From NCBI GenBank assembly GCA_052043515.1, contig JBQEQX010000001.1, positions 124,001 through 188,000 on the forward strand: a DNA stretch of 64,000 nucleotides. The letters are read 5' to 3'. Made by a program: the position numbers and the translations under genes. The notes under the pieces were generated by a model. That model saw only the letters and a program-made list of their open reading frames with translations, ran no database searches and was not told the DNA's origin. Source of the stretch: Ehrlichia sp052043515 (lineage in GTDB: Bacteria; Pseudomonadota; Alphaproteobacteria; Rickettsiales; Anaplasmataceae). Of the stretch, positions 10,978-21,673 are shown in pieces (within the stretch, counting starts at the first letter, position 1; each line of letters starts with the position of its first letter).

Positions 10978-11839
10978 CTAACTTTCACAAACAGAAAAAA
11001 GATGCACTCTTACATTCAGTATTTTTTCAAGCTCAGATTTAGATTCCATACTAACTTTCTTTACCATCTCACCTTTCTTACCTAGAATAATAATTTTATG
11101 ACTATCCCTAGTTACATATATTACTTGTTTTACAACTATACTACTATCTTCTTTTTTTTCTAAGATTTCAGTAACCACAGATAAAAAATAAGGTAGCTCA
11201 TGACGCAGACTTACAAATAACTTTTCTCTCGTGATCTCAGCCATAAAAAATTTTAGCGGTGCATCACTAACTTGATTTTCAGGGTATAACCAAGGACTAT
11301 TAGGTGAAATTTCACATAGATAGTCGATTAAATCATTCAAACCAATTTTATGCAATGCTGATATAGTAAAAGTTTTACTAAAATGATGCAATGAATACAT
11401 ATAATCCTTTGCCTGGTTAACTAGCGATTCAGACACTATATCAATTTTATTGATTACTAAAATAGCATTAATATTAGAACGCTTTATCCTACTAATAATC
11501 TTTTCAATATGTTTATTTAAATAATTTTTTTACATCAAGCAACAGTATTATATTTTCAATACCCTTAAGAGACATCCATGCGTGCTTAACTAAAAACTTT
11601 TCTAATTTTGTTTTTGGAGAAAAAATACCAGGTGTGTCTATAAATATTAACTGAACATTTTCATTATTTAAAATAGCATGCATTCTAACTCTAGTAGTTT
11701 GGACTTTCGGAGTTACAGCTGCAACTTTTTGTCCTACCAACATATTAACTAACGTAGACTTTCCTGCATTAGTTGTTCCAATTATAGCATTCATAGAACA
11801 TTTTTTACTTACATCATCCATATTTCTCTCTGATAGCAT
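10978..11839 (-). CDS. era: GTPase Era, one frameshift
   Basis: Ribosome-assembly GTPase that binds 16S rRNA near its 3' end. G1 is GTTNAGKST, G3 is DTPG (IFIDTPGIFSP), G4 is NKID and the C-terminal KH domain shows the GKKG turn in KIIILGKKGEMVKKV. The frame breaks at T7 11525-11531; with six the missing middle reads KNYLNKHIEKIISRIKRS then VINKIDIVSESLV, restoring G4 and 286 aa. The second position of G1 is Thr-Thr instead of the common Ala-Pro. Start at 11839 or the ATG at 11821, which has an AGAG upstream. Lies directly before the exonuclease gene, probably one transcript. Confidence 0.94.
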
Positions 11840-12671
11840 TTGAGTAATAATATATAAAGTAACACTTTCACATCAATAGTGAAACACAAAAGGCTGCAAC
11901 AAAATTACAAAAAAAATTAGACACTTCCAAACTATTGTACAGAGCTACAGGAAGCCATAACGAAGACTTTAGTTAGTAAAACACTAGCTAACATAATTAC
12001 ACATTAAAAATGTAGTGCATGCAACAAAATTCTTTAATAATTTAAATGTTCATAATCCAAGAAATAAGATAAACTTATGATAATCGACAGCTTAGCTTAA
12101 TTGACAAAAGAAAAGCATTAATAACCCATATTATGGCATAAGCTAAAAACTCTTGCTTCCCTATACAAAAGTTAAATATTTTAACAAGATAATTTAGTGA
12201 GTATGTGAGATACGTTGGATAATTTGTTGGTTTTTGATACAGAGGCAATTCCAGATGTAGATTTGCAGTAATCTTCTTGACAATTTCAATGTATCCTTAA
12301 GCAACTATTTAATATTATGCCTTTACCGCACAACACAAACATTACTTTTTAACACATAATTTACTACGCTCATTACTAAGTACTGTGTCACTGTTACCAT
12401 AAACTCATATAGAATAAACAGATTCATCAAAACCAACACCTTCTACGCTAATCACCATTTAAATAAATTATAACTAAAAGATCTATTAATTGATTTCATT
12501 AAACTACAACATCAACTAACTGGTAAAAATGCCATCACCAAACAACACATTACATGTAACGCATCAATGCTTTTCCGTCCTATAACCTCATAAAATCAAC
12601 TAATCTACAGATTCGATACATTCTCCAAATAAATAACACACTATCTCACTATGCATAATAAGTACACAACA
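11840..12671. other. Long intergenic region holding a decayed gene-junction copy
   Basis: About 830 gene-free bases between era and ffh, both on the minus strand. Apart from the decayed plus-strand copy at 12165-12285 described separately, I saw no open frame, RNA or strong hairpin. The era promoter must lie near 11840-11900. Confidence 0.6.
12165..12285 (+). pseudogene. Degenerate inverted copy of the era 3' end / exonuclease 5' end junction
   Basis: Read on the plus strand this stretch matches the minus strand at roughly 10861-10985. It covers the last era codons, the intergenic spacer and the first 25-30 codons of the exonuclease gene. Shared stretches include ATAATTTGTTGGTTTTTGAT and CAATTCCAGATGTAGAT, with about four bases in five identical by eye. 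It is dead: the start ATG has become ACG, there is a 2-base deletion after GATGTAGAT, and similarity fades after the matching AATCTTCTTGAC segment. Its junction with flanking DNA shows no insertion sequence or repeat. Confidence 0.85.
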
Positions 12672-14030
12672 CTAAATATTATCATTATCTTTTAACAAGT
12701 TCATAAAGTTTGTGTTCTTAAGTTTACTATAGTCAACTTTACTAAACTTATCCATCAAACTACTCATTTGATTAAACTGTTTTATAAGCATATTAATAAC
12801 ATTAATTGGCACACCCGAACCTTTTGAAATTCTAATCTTACGAGCACCGTTTAATATCTTAGGGTTTTGTTTTTCCTTTTTCGTCATAGAATTAACAATT
12901 GCTATATACTGTTTTATTCTACTATCATCCGCAATCCCAGAAACTTGGCGCTTAACATCAGATCCAAAATTTGGCATAAACTTCAAAATATTAGAAATTC
13001 CACCCAATTTATTTAAAGCTTTTAATTGTTGTACTAAATCATCAAGATCAAACTTACCCTTCTGTGCTTTTTTCTGCATCTCATCTATTGCATGCTTACC
13101 TACAGCCTCAGTAGCTTTTTCTACTAAGGATACAACATCACCCATGTTAAGTATCCTTTTAGCAATTCTATCTGGATAAAAATCGTCCAAATCACTTAAT
13201 TTTTCTCCAGTTGCAATAAATTTAATGGGACAACCAATAGACATTTTCATTGATAATGCAGCACCACCTCTAGCATCACCGTCAACACGAGTTAAAATAA
13301 TACCAGTAACACCAATGCTATCGTTAAATGATTTAGCCACATTTACAGCATCTTGCCCTATCATAGAATCAACAACTAAAATTACTTCAGTAGGAGCAGT
13401 AACATCTTTTATATCCCCTAGTTCTGTCATCATAACTTGATCTACATGCAACCTTCCAGCGGTATCCAAAATTAAAACATCATAATTGTCACTTTGGGCA
13501 GTTTTCATTGCTCTTTTCGCTATATCAACAAGAGCTTGATCTTCAATAATTGGCAAAGTTGTAACTTCTATCTGTTTACCCAACATTTCTAGTTGAGTCT
13601 GAGCAGCAGGACGATATAAATCCAACGACGCCATCAACACCTTTTTCTTGTTACTCTTAAGCTTTAATGCCAACTTAGCTGAAGTTGTAGTTTTACCAAC
13701 ACCTTGAAGACCCACCATCATAACAACAGAAAAAGGCTTAGCGGAAATATCTAAATCTTTTTTTTCGGATCCCAATATCTCAACCAAACAATCCTGTATT
13801 TTTTTTATTACCATTTGTGTTGGCAACACACCTTTTACTGTAGCTTCCCCAATTATATTTTTCTTTACATTACTAATAAAATCTTTAACCACTGGTAAAG
13901 CAACATCTGCTTCAAGTAAAGCTATCTTCACTTCTTCCATTGCGATATCAAAATCCTCAGAAGAAATAATATGCTTACTTTGCATCCTTTGGAGTACATT
14001 GGTTAAACTACTAATTAAAGATTCAAACAT
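12672..14030 (-). CDS. ffh: Signal recognition particle protein Ffh
   Basis: SRP54 GTPase that binds signal sequences of nascent membrane proteins together with 4.5S RNA and docks to FtsY. The 452-aa product has an N domain, the G domain with P-loop GLQGVGKTTTSAKLA, DTAGR and the RVDGDARGG loop, and a methionine-bearing M domain (about 325-430) with SKGSGVPINVINMLIKQF binding SRP RNA. Full length, uninterrupted. Its start overlaps the stop of the MrpD-like gene by 16 bases, so translation is probably coupled. Ffh needs no partner from that gene; the link is likely only transcriptional. Confidence 0.96.
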   Translation of the reverse strand: MFESLISSLTNVLQRMQSKHIISSEDFDIAMEEVKIALLEADVALPVVKDFISNVKKNIIGEATVKGVLPTQMVIKKIQDCLVEILGSEKKDLDISAKPFSVVMMVGLQGVGKTTTSAKLALKLKSNKKKVLMASLDLYRPAAQTQLEMLGKQIEVTTLPIIEDQALVDIAKRAMKTAQSDNYDVLILDTAGRLHVDQVMMTELGDIKDVTAPTEVILVVDSMIGQDAVNVAKSFNDSIGVTGIILTRVDGDARGGAALSMKMSIGCPIKFIATGEKLSDLDDFYPDRIAKRILNMGDVVSLVEKATEAVGKHAIDEMQKKAQKGKFDLDDLVQQLKALNKLGGISNILKFMPNFGSDVKRQVSGIADDSRIKQYIAIVNSMTKKEKQNPKILNGARKIRISKGSGVPINVINMLIKQFNQMSSLMDKFSKVDYSKLKNTNFMNLLKDNDNI

Positions 14031-15602
14031 AAGTACACAACGACCATAATAATAATAAATAACATAGCTAAAATTACAGCAACCCCCAAAGAGCTAACAT
14101 CATCTGTCATATCTACGACTTTTTCGCTAGTCTTAGAGCACAGCAACTTCCATTTGCCTAATGTGTTACTCAACATCGTAACAAAAACGCCATAAACATA
14201 CAATAAAAAATCACTAACAAGTGATACTACATGCATAAATAATATCCTATAGATCCAATCAACATCCATATTGAAATCTATTCTTCCTCTGAAAACTGGC
14301 TGTAAATAAAAAAAAAATAATATGCCTCCAAATATCAAGCCAGCTTGCAATACTACACTATACAATTTTTCATAACTGAACTCATAAAATAGAGAATAAT
14401 TTCCCAATATTCCAAAATACATCAGAACCGCTGCTAACGTTAACATTGATATTTTAGACCCAAAACTTATTTTTTTAATGATGTTGCTGTCAATGGCCTT
14501 AGACACAAATACAAACCAGAAAAACTTGGTCCCAACACTAACAAATAATAATACACTACACCCTAAAAACAATTTACTAATTAATACACTGGTGGTATCT
14601 GCACCATCTATACTATAAGTTATTAGAAATTTAGAAACAAACCCAACAGTGCCAGGAAAAGCTCCAATATTCAATATGGCAATCGCCGAACATATTGCCT
14701 CTACTGGCATCTTAGTAAACAATCCACCAACTTCACTAAGATTAAATTTTTGAGTTCTATTTACTATAGATATAGCAACCATAAATAATAGTGTCTGATA
14801 AACTATGGATAATATTATCTGCAACACAATTATACCACGAACATCTGTACCAGTATTATAAGAAAATCCTATTGCAGTAATAACCAATCCCATCTGTCCC
14901 ACTAGATTATAGCAAAGTAACCGCTTTATATTATTCTCAAACATTGAAAAAACTATTCCATAAATAGACGTTGCTATACCTAAAAATAACAATATTTTTT
15001 CCTCTTGAAAAAAATATAACAAAACAAATGCCGAAACTTTAGTAGTAAATACAGATAAAACTATAATCCCATGACTAGAAGCCGAAGAATAGGCATCAGG
15101 AACCCAGGATGACAAAGGAAAACAAGCACAATTAATCAATATACCTACTAGAAAAAATAATTTGCAATAACTATCATATCCTTCACTAATTGGGCTAGAT
15201 ATTCCACAAGATGCTCCAGTAATCAACAACACTCCAGCTAAGAAATGAAGACAAGAATAATGCACTACTGATTTTTGGTTAATTCCACAAGACTCACTAG
15301 CAATTATCACAACTGCACTTAACGCCATCACTTCAAATGCTATAACCATAAATAATAAGTTTGGTGAAGAAATAGCACATATACTACTTAAATAATATAA
15401 AAGATATAAGATCGTCTCATGTTTCTTTACATTTCCAATATATAAAAAAAATCAGAACAATAATAAAAGAAAACACAAAAAATAATAACGATGTATAATT
15501 ATGTGTATTCTTCACCAAGTCATAAAAGAACGTTTCCGACGTCATCAATGCTAAAAAAACATGTGAACGATAAAAGTGATATAATCGAGTAATAGTTAAC
15601 AT
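14015..15602 (-). CDS. MrpD-like / NADH-quinone oxidoreductase-like proton-conducting membrane subunit, one frameshift
   Basis: Polytopic proton-translocating subunit of the NuoL/M/N and MrpA/D superfamily. Diagnostic parts: FMVIAFEVMALSAVVI, WVPDAYSSASSHGIIVLSVFTTKVSAFVLLYF with the conserved proline and lysine, and EVGGLFTKMPVEAICSAIA. The annotated body would start at 15349, but family helices continue upstream. At A8 15444-15451 one base too many splits off the first 60 codons; with seven the protein reads IIVLIFLYIGNVKKHETIL and reaches 528 aa. It lies 5 kb from the other Mrp genes of this window (20851-22763) and overlaps ffh. MrpD is favoured because those genes are present; a stand-alone relative cannot be excluded. 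Confidence 0.8.
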
Positions 15603-16159
15603 ATTTACTCATAACAACTCAAGCAGCATCCATCTAAGAAACATATTATAAAACTAATACTAAATGATATGTTAAACAATAAAAAACATTATATTAAACA
15701 ATTGAAATTAATATCACTTAATAAGCAAAGAGGAAATTAAAAATTCAACACTATTGCTACTTACTTTTCGCAATTAAATTTTTATACAATGTATATTTTT
15801 GAACACATCAAAGAATTTGAATTCTTCAATATAATTATAAATCACTAAGGCTCAACATTATTTCTATACTATATTACAGATATACCTTTATGTCTATTTA
15901 AGACTCGGAATATGTACACTTTTTGCTATTCATAATACACATTATCTATATAAAACTTTTTGATGGTACAATACTTATAACAGTAAATATACACTTACTA
16001 CATTTCTAAAAGCACAACTATACCATGATTACAAATAACTTAAACTCACGAAATAAGCTTTTCAAAATACACAACTTACAAAAATTAGAAGTATATTTGA
16101 GCATTGATAATTAGCCAGTTCATTTATACATTATTAATTTTTCATTAAACAATGTCATA
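15603..16159. other. Intergenic region, nothing recognised
   Basis: AT-rich sequence between the MrpD-like gene and the Coq10/RatA-like gene, both minus strand. No coding frame, RNA signature or repeat was recognised; it presumably contains the promoter of the mrpD-ffh unit. Confidence 0.5.
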
Positions 16160-16618
16160 CTACCTCAACAGAATATTTGCCCTATTTCTAAAAGCTGTAA
16201 TTATCTTCTTATATGCATGATCACAAACTAAATTAAACACGCGCTGCAACATAGGTACTTTAAATGCACAACTAATATAAAATTGTACTAATGTTTCATT
16301 TTTTCCTTTGGGAACAAAAGTCCATTGATTATGTAAAAATTTAAATAATCCTTCCACTGCTTCTACTTTTATCCAACCTTCCTTATCTATGGTTGGTTCT
16401 TTAAATACAATATAAGACGTGTATTGACCACTTACCCCCTTAAAATTAGCTAATAAATCAGCTATTATTATATTCTGTTTACGTTCTTTTACATAGACTG
16501 CCTTACACCACGGAAGAAAATTCGGATACTTTTCTACATCCAATACTATATTAAACAAATCAACAGCAGGAAAATTCAAGACATCACTATCACTTAAGTT
16601 ATATTCGTTATTAGACAT
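16160..16618 (-). CDS. Coq10/RatA-like START-domain (SRPBCC) protein
   Basis: Small lipid-binding fold protein of the Coq10/RatA family, 152 aa. Typical segments are FNIVLDVEKYPNFLPWCKAVYV near the start, GVSGQYTSYIVFKEP in the middle and TLVQFYISCAFKVPMLQRVFNLV near the end. The family binds ubiquinone in mitochondria and bacteria; in E. coli the relative RatA was linked to ribosome subunit association. Rickettsial members are more probably ubiquinone chaperones, but the sequence does not decide. It is downstream of the candidate 6S RNA on the same strand. Confidence 0.85.
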   Translation of the reverse strand: MSNNEYNLSDSDVLNFPAVDLFNIVLDVEKYPNFLPWCKAVYVKERKQNIIIADLLANFKGVSGQYTSYIVFKEPTIDKEGWIKVEAVEGLFKFLHNQWTFVPKGKNETLVQFYISCAFKVPMLQRVFNLVCDHAYKKIITAFRNRANILLR

Positions 16619-16649
16619 AACAAGATTCTATTAGAAAAGAAACAAAAAC

Positions 16650-16815
16650 TTCAGGAAGAAACCGCAGTTGCCGTCTATGCTCTGAATATCCTGAGACTTA
16701 AGCTAAGGTGGGCACCATTTATTAGTCTCCATCAACTAACAGTGACAGTTCCCTAAAAATGAATCGAGCTCGAGGAACTAACTTAACTTCAACGCACAAT
16801 GCAGAAACTCCCTAT
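16650..16815 (-). ncRNA. ssrS: Probable 6S RNA
   Basis: The roughly 165-nt minus-strand transcript between dnaK and the Coq10-like gene can form the 6S rod. Closing stem AGGGAG (16808-16813) pairs with CUUCCU (16653-16658), followed by an internal U loop and CUGCA pairing with UGCGG. The 5' half carries AGUUCCUCGAGCUCGAUUC, resembling the conserved AGUCCCCUGAGCCGAUA strand of the E. coli 6S bubble. The 3' half carries CCCACCUU followed by a GACGGCAACUGCGG end, like CACCUU ... GGCGGCAUCU. A sigma70-type promoter sits at the right distance upstream. If correct, it binds the vegetative RNA polymerase holoenzyme. No homology search was run; boundaries are approximate. Confidence 0.6.
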
Positions 16816-16818
16816 AAG

Positions 16819-16847
16819 ATCCTAACATAATACAGTATATCTATCAA
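16819..16847 (-). promoter_or_regulatory. Candidate promoter of the 6S-like RNA
   Basis: On the minus strand TTGATA (16842-16847), a 17-base spacer and TAGGAT (16819-16824) precede the predicted RNA 5' end by about six bases. The -35 matches consensus in five of six positions and the -10 in four. It lies clear of dnaK only if dnaK stops at 16876. Confidence 0.45.
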
Positions 16848-16875
16848 CTCGTATTATATGACGCACAAAAGAGAA

Positions 16876-18785
16876 CTATTTTTTTATCATCCTTATCAAT
16901 TTCTTGATAATCAGAATCAACAACTTTCGAATCTTCTTCAGTACTTCCGCCTGCAGCGGCATCACTGCTACCTGACGCAGCATTGTTAGCATTAGAGTAT
17001 AAAGCTTCTCCTAATTTCATGGATACTTTCATTAAATGATCAAGCTTCTGCTGCATATTATCGGCATTCTCCACATCACTGGTGTCTATGCAATCTTTTA
17101 GATCTCTAATAGCATTCTCAATCTCCAGCTTATCAGCATTTGAAATTTTATCCCCATGCTCATTTAAAGATTTTGAAGTAGAATGTATTAAATTCTCACC
17201 ACTATTCTTTAGCTCGATAAATTTCTTACGTTTTTCGTCTTCTCCAGCTTTCTGTTCAGCCTCTTTTATCATGCGCTGAATTTCATCATCACTCAACCCT
17301 CCTGAAGACTGAATCTTAATAGCCTGTTCTTTACCAGAAGCTTTATCTTTCGCTGAAACATGAACTATACCGTTTGCATCAATATCAAATGTTACTTCAA
17401 TTTGAGGCATACCACGAGGAGCTGAAGGAATACCTTCTAAACTAAACTGACCCAATAATTTATTATCAGCAGCCATTTTTCTCTCACCCTGAAAGACTTT
17501 AATAGTTACCGCAGTTTGGCCATCCTCTGCTGTTGAAAACACTTGAGATTTCTTTGTAGGAATAGTAGTATTTCTTTCAATCAATGGAGTAAATACACCA
17601 CCTAAAGTCTCTATACCTAAGGACAACGGAGTCACATCTAACAACAGTACATCCCTCACATCACCAGCAAGAATACTTCCCTGTATAGCAGCACCTATCG
17701 CCACAACTTCATCTGGATTAACACCCTTATGAGGTTCTTTGCCAAAAAATTCTTTTACTTTTTGTATTACCTTTGGAACACGAGTCATCCCACCTACTAA
17801 TATAACTTCATCTATCTTATTGGCAGACATCCCAGCATCTTTCAGTGCTTTTTTTACACGGCTCGATAGTTCTTTGAATTAAATCATCAACTAAGTTTTC
17901 AAACTTAGCCCTAGTCAATTTTAAACTTAAATGCTTAGGTCCAGTACTATCACTAGAAATAAATGGTAAATTTATATCAGTTTCCATACGATTGGACAAT
18001 TCTATCTTTGCTTTCTCTGAAGCTTCTTTAATTCTCTGAACAGCCATAGAATCAGTGTGCAGATCTATACCTGTAGATCTCTTGAAATCATCCATTAAAT
18101 AGTCCATAATAGCGTGATCAAAGTCTTCCCCACCAAGCATCGTATCACCATTCGTTGCTTTTACTTCAAAAACACCATCAGCTATTTCCAATATTGAAAT
18201 ATCAAAAGTACCACCACCTAAATCATACACTGCTATTACTCTTTGCTTATCACTTTTGTTTAGCCCATATGCTAAGGCAGCAGCTGTAGGTTCATTAATG
18301 ATCCTAATAACGTCAAGACCAGCGATTTTACCTGCATCTTTTGTTGCCTGACGTTGTGCATCATTAAAATATGCAGGAACCGTAATGACAGCCTTCTCAA
18401 CTTTATGTCCAAGATGTCTTTCCGCTGTTTCCTTCATTTTTTCTAATACAAATGCACCAATCTGGCTAGGAGAGTATTCCTTACCAAGTACTTTTATCCA
18501 AGCATCACCATTTTTAGCAGAGACTATCTCATAAGATGATTTCATACCTCTTACATCCTGATATCTACGCCCTATAAGTCTCTTACTAGCATATATAGTG
18601 TTTTTAGCATTTGTAGTAGCTTGACGTTTTGCTGGATCACCAACTAGCCTCTCCGACTCAGTAAAAGCAACTATTGAAGGTGTAGTCCTGGCTCCCTCAC
18701 TATTTTCAATAGCCTTTGCATCACCTCCTTCCATAACTGCAACACAAGAATTTGTCGTACCTAAATCTATACCTATAACAGCCAT
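16876..18785 (-). CDS. dnaK: Chaperone DnaK (Hsp70), two frameshifts
   Basis: Cytosolic ATP-dependent chaperone. The N-terminal ATPase domain starts MAVIGIDLGTTNSCVAVMEGG and holds IINEPTAAALAYG and YDLGGGTFDISIL; the substrate domain has LLLDVTPLSLGIETLGGV and the lid ends VDSDYQEIDKDDKK. The frame breaks at T7 17849-17855; six bases give CKKALKDAGMSANKIDEVIL, the normal sequence. A second tract, T7 16879-16885, removes the natural stop and appends a spurious tail; with six the protein ends DKDDKK and is 635 aa. An SD-like AGGTGGGGG precedes the ATG. The 6S-like RNA follows immediately. No dnaJ is adjacent. Confidence 0.97.
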
Positions 18786-18883
18786 AAATAGCCCCCACCT
18801 AAAAAATCAAAACTATAACCACAGATATAATAACCAAATTGCAAGATTACAACCCTATTTAACAAACAGTTTACAAATTTATA

Positions 18884-20720
18884 TTAAATGTGTGAGAATA
18901 TACGATTTAACCATTTTTTTATCCATATATTTCCTGTGGATTCACTTTTTATTTCTTCTTCAAATCCATCATCCTCAGAAACTTTATAATCAACAGTAAA
19001 TACATTCACTACATCTTTATTCTTATTTACTACATCATCATTCTCAACATCAATACTAAAATCAGAGATACCGTCAAGATTTTGATTAGCAGTTAACTTA
19101 ACTGACACATTAAATTCTTCTTCAATTTCAGTAATGTGTTGACGTTTATTATTGAAAAAATACTCTACCATTTGTCCATGAACAGAAATATTTATCAACT
19201 TATTACGATTCTTATTAGCACAATACCTAATATCCCGTAATATATCACCAGAAGATGATTCCAAAGACCGGACCCTGCCTACCCCTTTACAATGTGAACA
19301 CTGTACTGTATTTGCTTCTAGTATACTCTGTTTTACCCTTTGTCTCGATATTTCCATTAATCCAAATGGACTTATGTATCCAAACTGTACTTTTGCCTTA
19401 TCATACTTAAAGGCTTCTTTAATCTCAGATTCCACTGACCTACAATATCGATATCTCAACATATCGATAAAGTCTATCACTATTAACCCTGATAACCCAC
19501 GTAAATTAACCTGCCTAGCAATTTCTTTCACAGCTTCCATATTTGTTTTATAAGCTGTTTCTTCAATACTATCTTCTCCTGTCATCTTACCAGAATTGAC
19601 ATCTATAGATACTAAGGCTTCCGTTGGTGTTATAACCATATATCCACCAGAAGGAAGATTCACTATATTCCCATAAAGTTCACAAATTTGAGGTTCAATT
19701 TTATAATAAGAAAAAATAGGAACACTACCTTTATAAATTCTAAGACGTACCCTATTCCTAAACATGAACTTAACGCATTCCTTGGCCAATTCATATGCAT
19801 AGCTACCTGACACAATGATATCTTGCGTATTTTCGTCACAATAATCCCGTAATGTCCTCTTTATTATATCTCCCTCAATATACAACAATGATGGAACAGT
19901 AATATTCATATAACTACTTTGTATACTTCTCCACGTTGACTGCAAATATGATAAGTCTTGTTCTATTTCCTTTTGATTCTTATTGGATCCAGCAGTCCTG
20001 ATAATCATTCCAGATTCTTTTGGCAACTTTATGGCACTTAGCAAATTCTTTAAAACTTTTCTCTCATCAGCATCTTCAATACGACGAGATATTCCACTAT
20101 TTTTATTACCAGAGTTAGGCATAAATATACAATATCTCCCAACCAAAGTAATAAAAGTTGAAAAGGTGGCCCCCCTTATTTCCACGTTCTTCCTTTACAA
20201 TCTGAGCCATCAACCTCTGATCAAGTTTTATTACATCTTGTACTCTATATAACTTATAAAAAGGCAATTTAGATTTACTATAACTTTTTGAATTATTATC
20301 TTTCTTCAATAACATCAATTTCTCATTATAATGGCTGATGTCCTCTCTTACATGTACATCTTTACCTTCACATGAAACAGAATCTTCAGCAGATCTTATC
20401 TCGTCACCATTCTTTGCATCAGTATCTTCATATAACACCCTATATAGCTCCTCCTTCTCCTCTTCAGGGATATTATAATGATCCAACGATATTTCAGAAA
20501 AAGGGAGAAACCCATGCTTACTTGCACCATATTCAATAAATACTGCCTGCAAAGATGGTTCTACACGTTTCACCACAGCACAATACACATTACCTTTCAA
20601 ACATTTCTTATTCCTTGATTCCTGATCAAATTCTACGACTTGCCCATCACGTAATACTGCTACCCTAATCCCATCTTGATATACTCCATCAATCAATATC
20701 CTTTTATTATATTTCGACAC
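18884..20720 (-). CDS. rne: Ribonuclease E/G, catalytic-domain form, one frameshift
   Basis: Endoribonuclease of mRNA decay and rRNA/tRNA processing. The S1 domain (about 35-190) carries a charged insertion of some 60 residues (AEDSVSCEGKDVHVRED...), as in other alphaproteobacteria. The catalytic Asp residues lie in VSIDVNSGKMTGE and LIVIDFIDML and the Zn-link is CSHCKGVGR. The break is at C6 20170-20175 (G6 in the coding strand): with five, KEERGNKGATFSTFITLVGR is restored, giving 611 aa. It ends soon after the small domain, so the long degradosome scaffold of E. coli RNase E is absent. It lies downstream of the Mrp cluster. Confidence 0.93.
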
Positions 20721-20850
20721 TAGAATTACACCTAAAACTCACTTAATTATAACCCTTAATTATAACAACATAGACAGCATTTTAAAGATAAAAACACTTT
20801 ATCATTAATCATTATAATCTGACACTAGTAAAACATTATTCTATTAACCC

Positions 20851-21198
20851 TTAACTATTGGTTAGTCCACGTATTTTTTTATCATCTACTGAAGAAAATG
20901 CCTTATTTATCTTTACAACTATCGACAAACCAACCGCCAAAATTGCAACACCTACTACAATAGCTGTCAACATTAAAACACTAGGTAAAGGATTCGTATA
21001 TAATGTCGCTTTATCAGTTAAAATTGGCGCAACACCATCATAAACGTAACCTATAGAAATATAAAACAAGAGTATAGAGGTTTGAAACACATTTAATCCT
21101 ATCAACTTTTTCACAAGATTTCGGTTAGCAATGGTAATATACAACCCTACAATCATTAACAATATAGATACAACATAATTAAAATAGCTAAAAATCAT
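20851..21198 (-). CDS. mrpC: Mrp cation/proton antiporter subunit C (NuoK-like)
   Basis: Three-helix membrane protein of 115 aa homologous to NuoK. The helix-2 region GLNVFQTSILLFYISIGYV followed by DKATLYTNPLPSVLMLTAIVVG is the MrpC/MnhC signature, where the NuoK family has the proton-pathway residues. It is the last gene of the F-G-A'-B-C cluster on the minus strand, 46 bases after mrpB, followed by rne after 130 bases. The cluster should exchange Na+ or K+ for protons across the inner membrane; which ion is not visible from sequence. Confidence 0.87.
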   Translation of the reverse strand: MIFSYFNYVVSILLMIVGLYITIANRNLVKKLIGLNVFQTSILLFYISIGYVYDGVAPILTDKATLYTNPLPSVLMLTAIVVGVAILAVGLSIVVKINKAFSSVDDKKIRGLTNS

Positions 21199-21244
21199 AT
21201 ATTGGAATTACAAGCATTTAAAACAAAGGTCACTAAATAAGTTC

Positions 21245-21673
21245 TTATTCTTTACACCAAGATACAAAATTAAAATAAATAGTCAACATAGAACTACATA
21301 CAGTCATACCAACACCTAACTCTACAACAAATATCCCTAATTTTTGTCCTAATATTGAATCATTCATTAAAACAGAATATGACAAAAACTCACCGTGAAA
21401 CAACATTGATGCAATACCAGTACCTCCATATACAAGTATACCAAGACCACCAATCACTTTAATAGTGTAAGGAGATATTGCTTTCAAAGTTGCATCTAAT
21501 CCAAATAAAATACCATACAAAACAATAGCAGATGCAACAATCACTCCAGCCTGAAAACCACCACCTGGACTATAATCACCATGAAACTGAATATACAATC
21601 CATACAATATTATCACTGGAATCATCAAAATAGATATTGTCCGTAAAACTGGATCTTTAAACACGATTATCAT
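21245..21673 (-). CDS. mrpB: Mrp cation/proton antiporter subunit B
   Basis: Four-helix MrpB/MnhB subunit of about 142 aa. Its diagnostic loop HGDYSPGGGFQAGVIVASA follows helix 2, and SPYTIKVIGGLGILVYGGTGI and LGIFVVELGVGMTV form later segments. The open frame extends to 21712, but the ATG at 21673 (MIIVFKDPVLRTI) starts at the family's normal position and overlaps the end of the preceding gene by 17 bases, suggesting translational coupling. It is the fourth gene of the cluster. Confidence 0.88.
   Translation of the reverse strand: MIIVFKDPVLRTISILMIPVIILYGLYIQFHGDYSPGGGFQAGVIVASAIVLYGILFGLDATLKAISPYTIKVIGGLGILVYGGTGIASMLFHGEFLSYSVLMNDSILGQKLGIFVVELGVGMTVCSSMLTIYFNFVSWCKE

Noticed and set aside
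16844..18785. dnaK, pheT, secY and others as pseudogenes
   Set aside because: Each is essential and single-copy in related bacteria, and the rest of each sequence is intact; breaks only at homopolymers point to sequence error.
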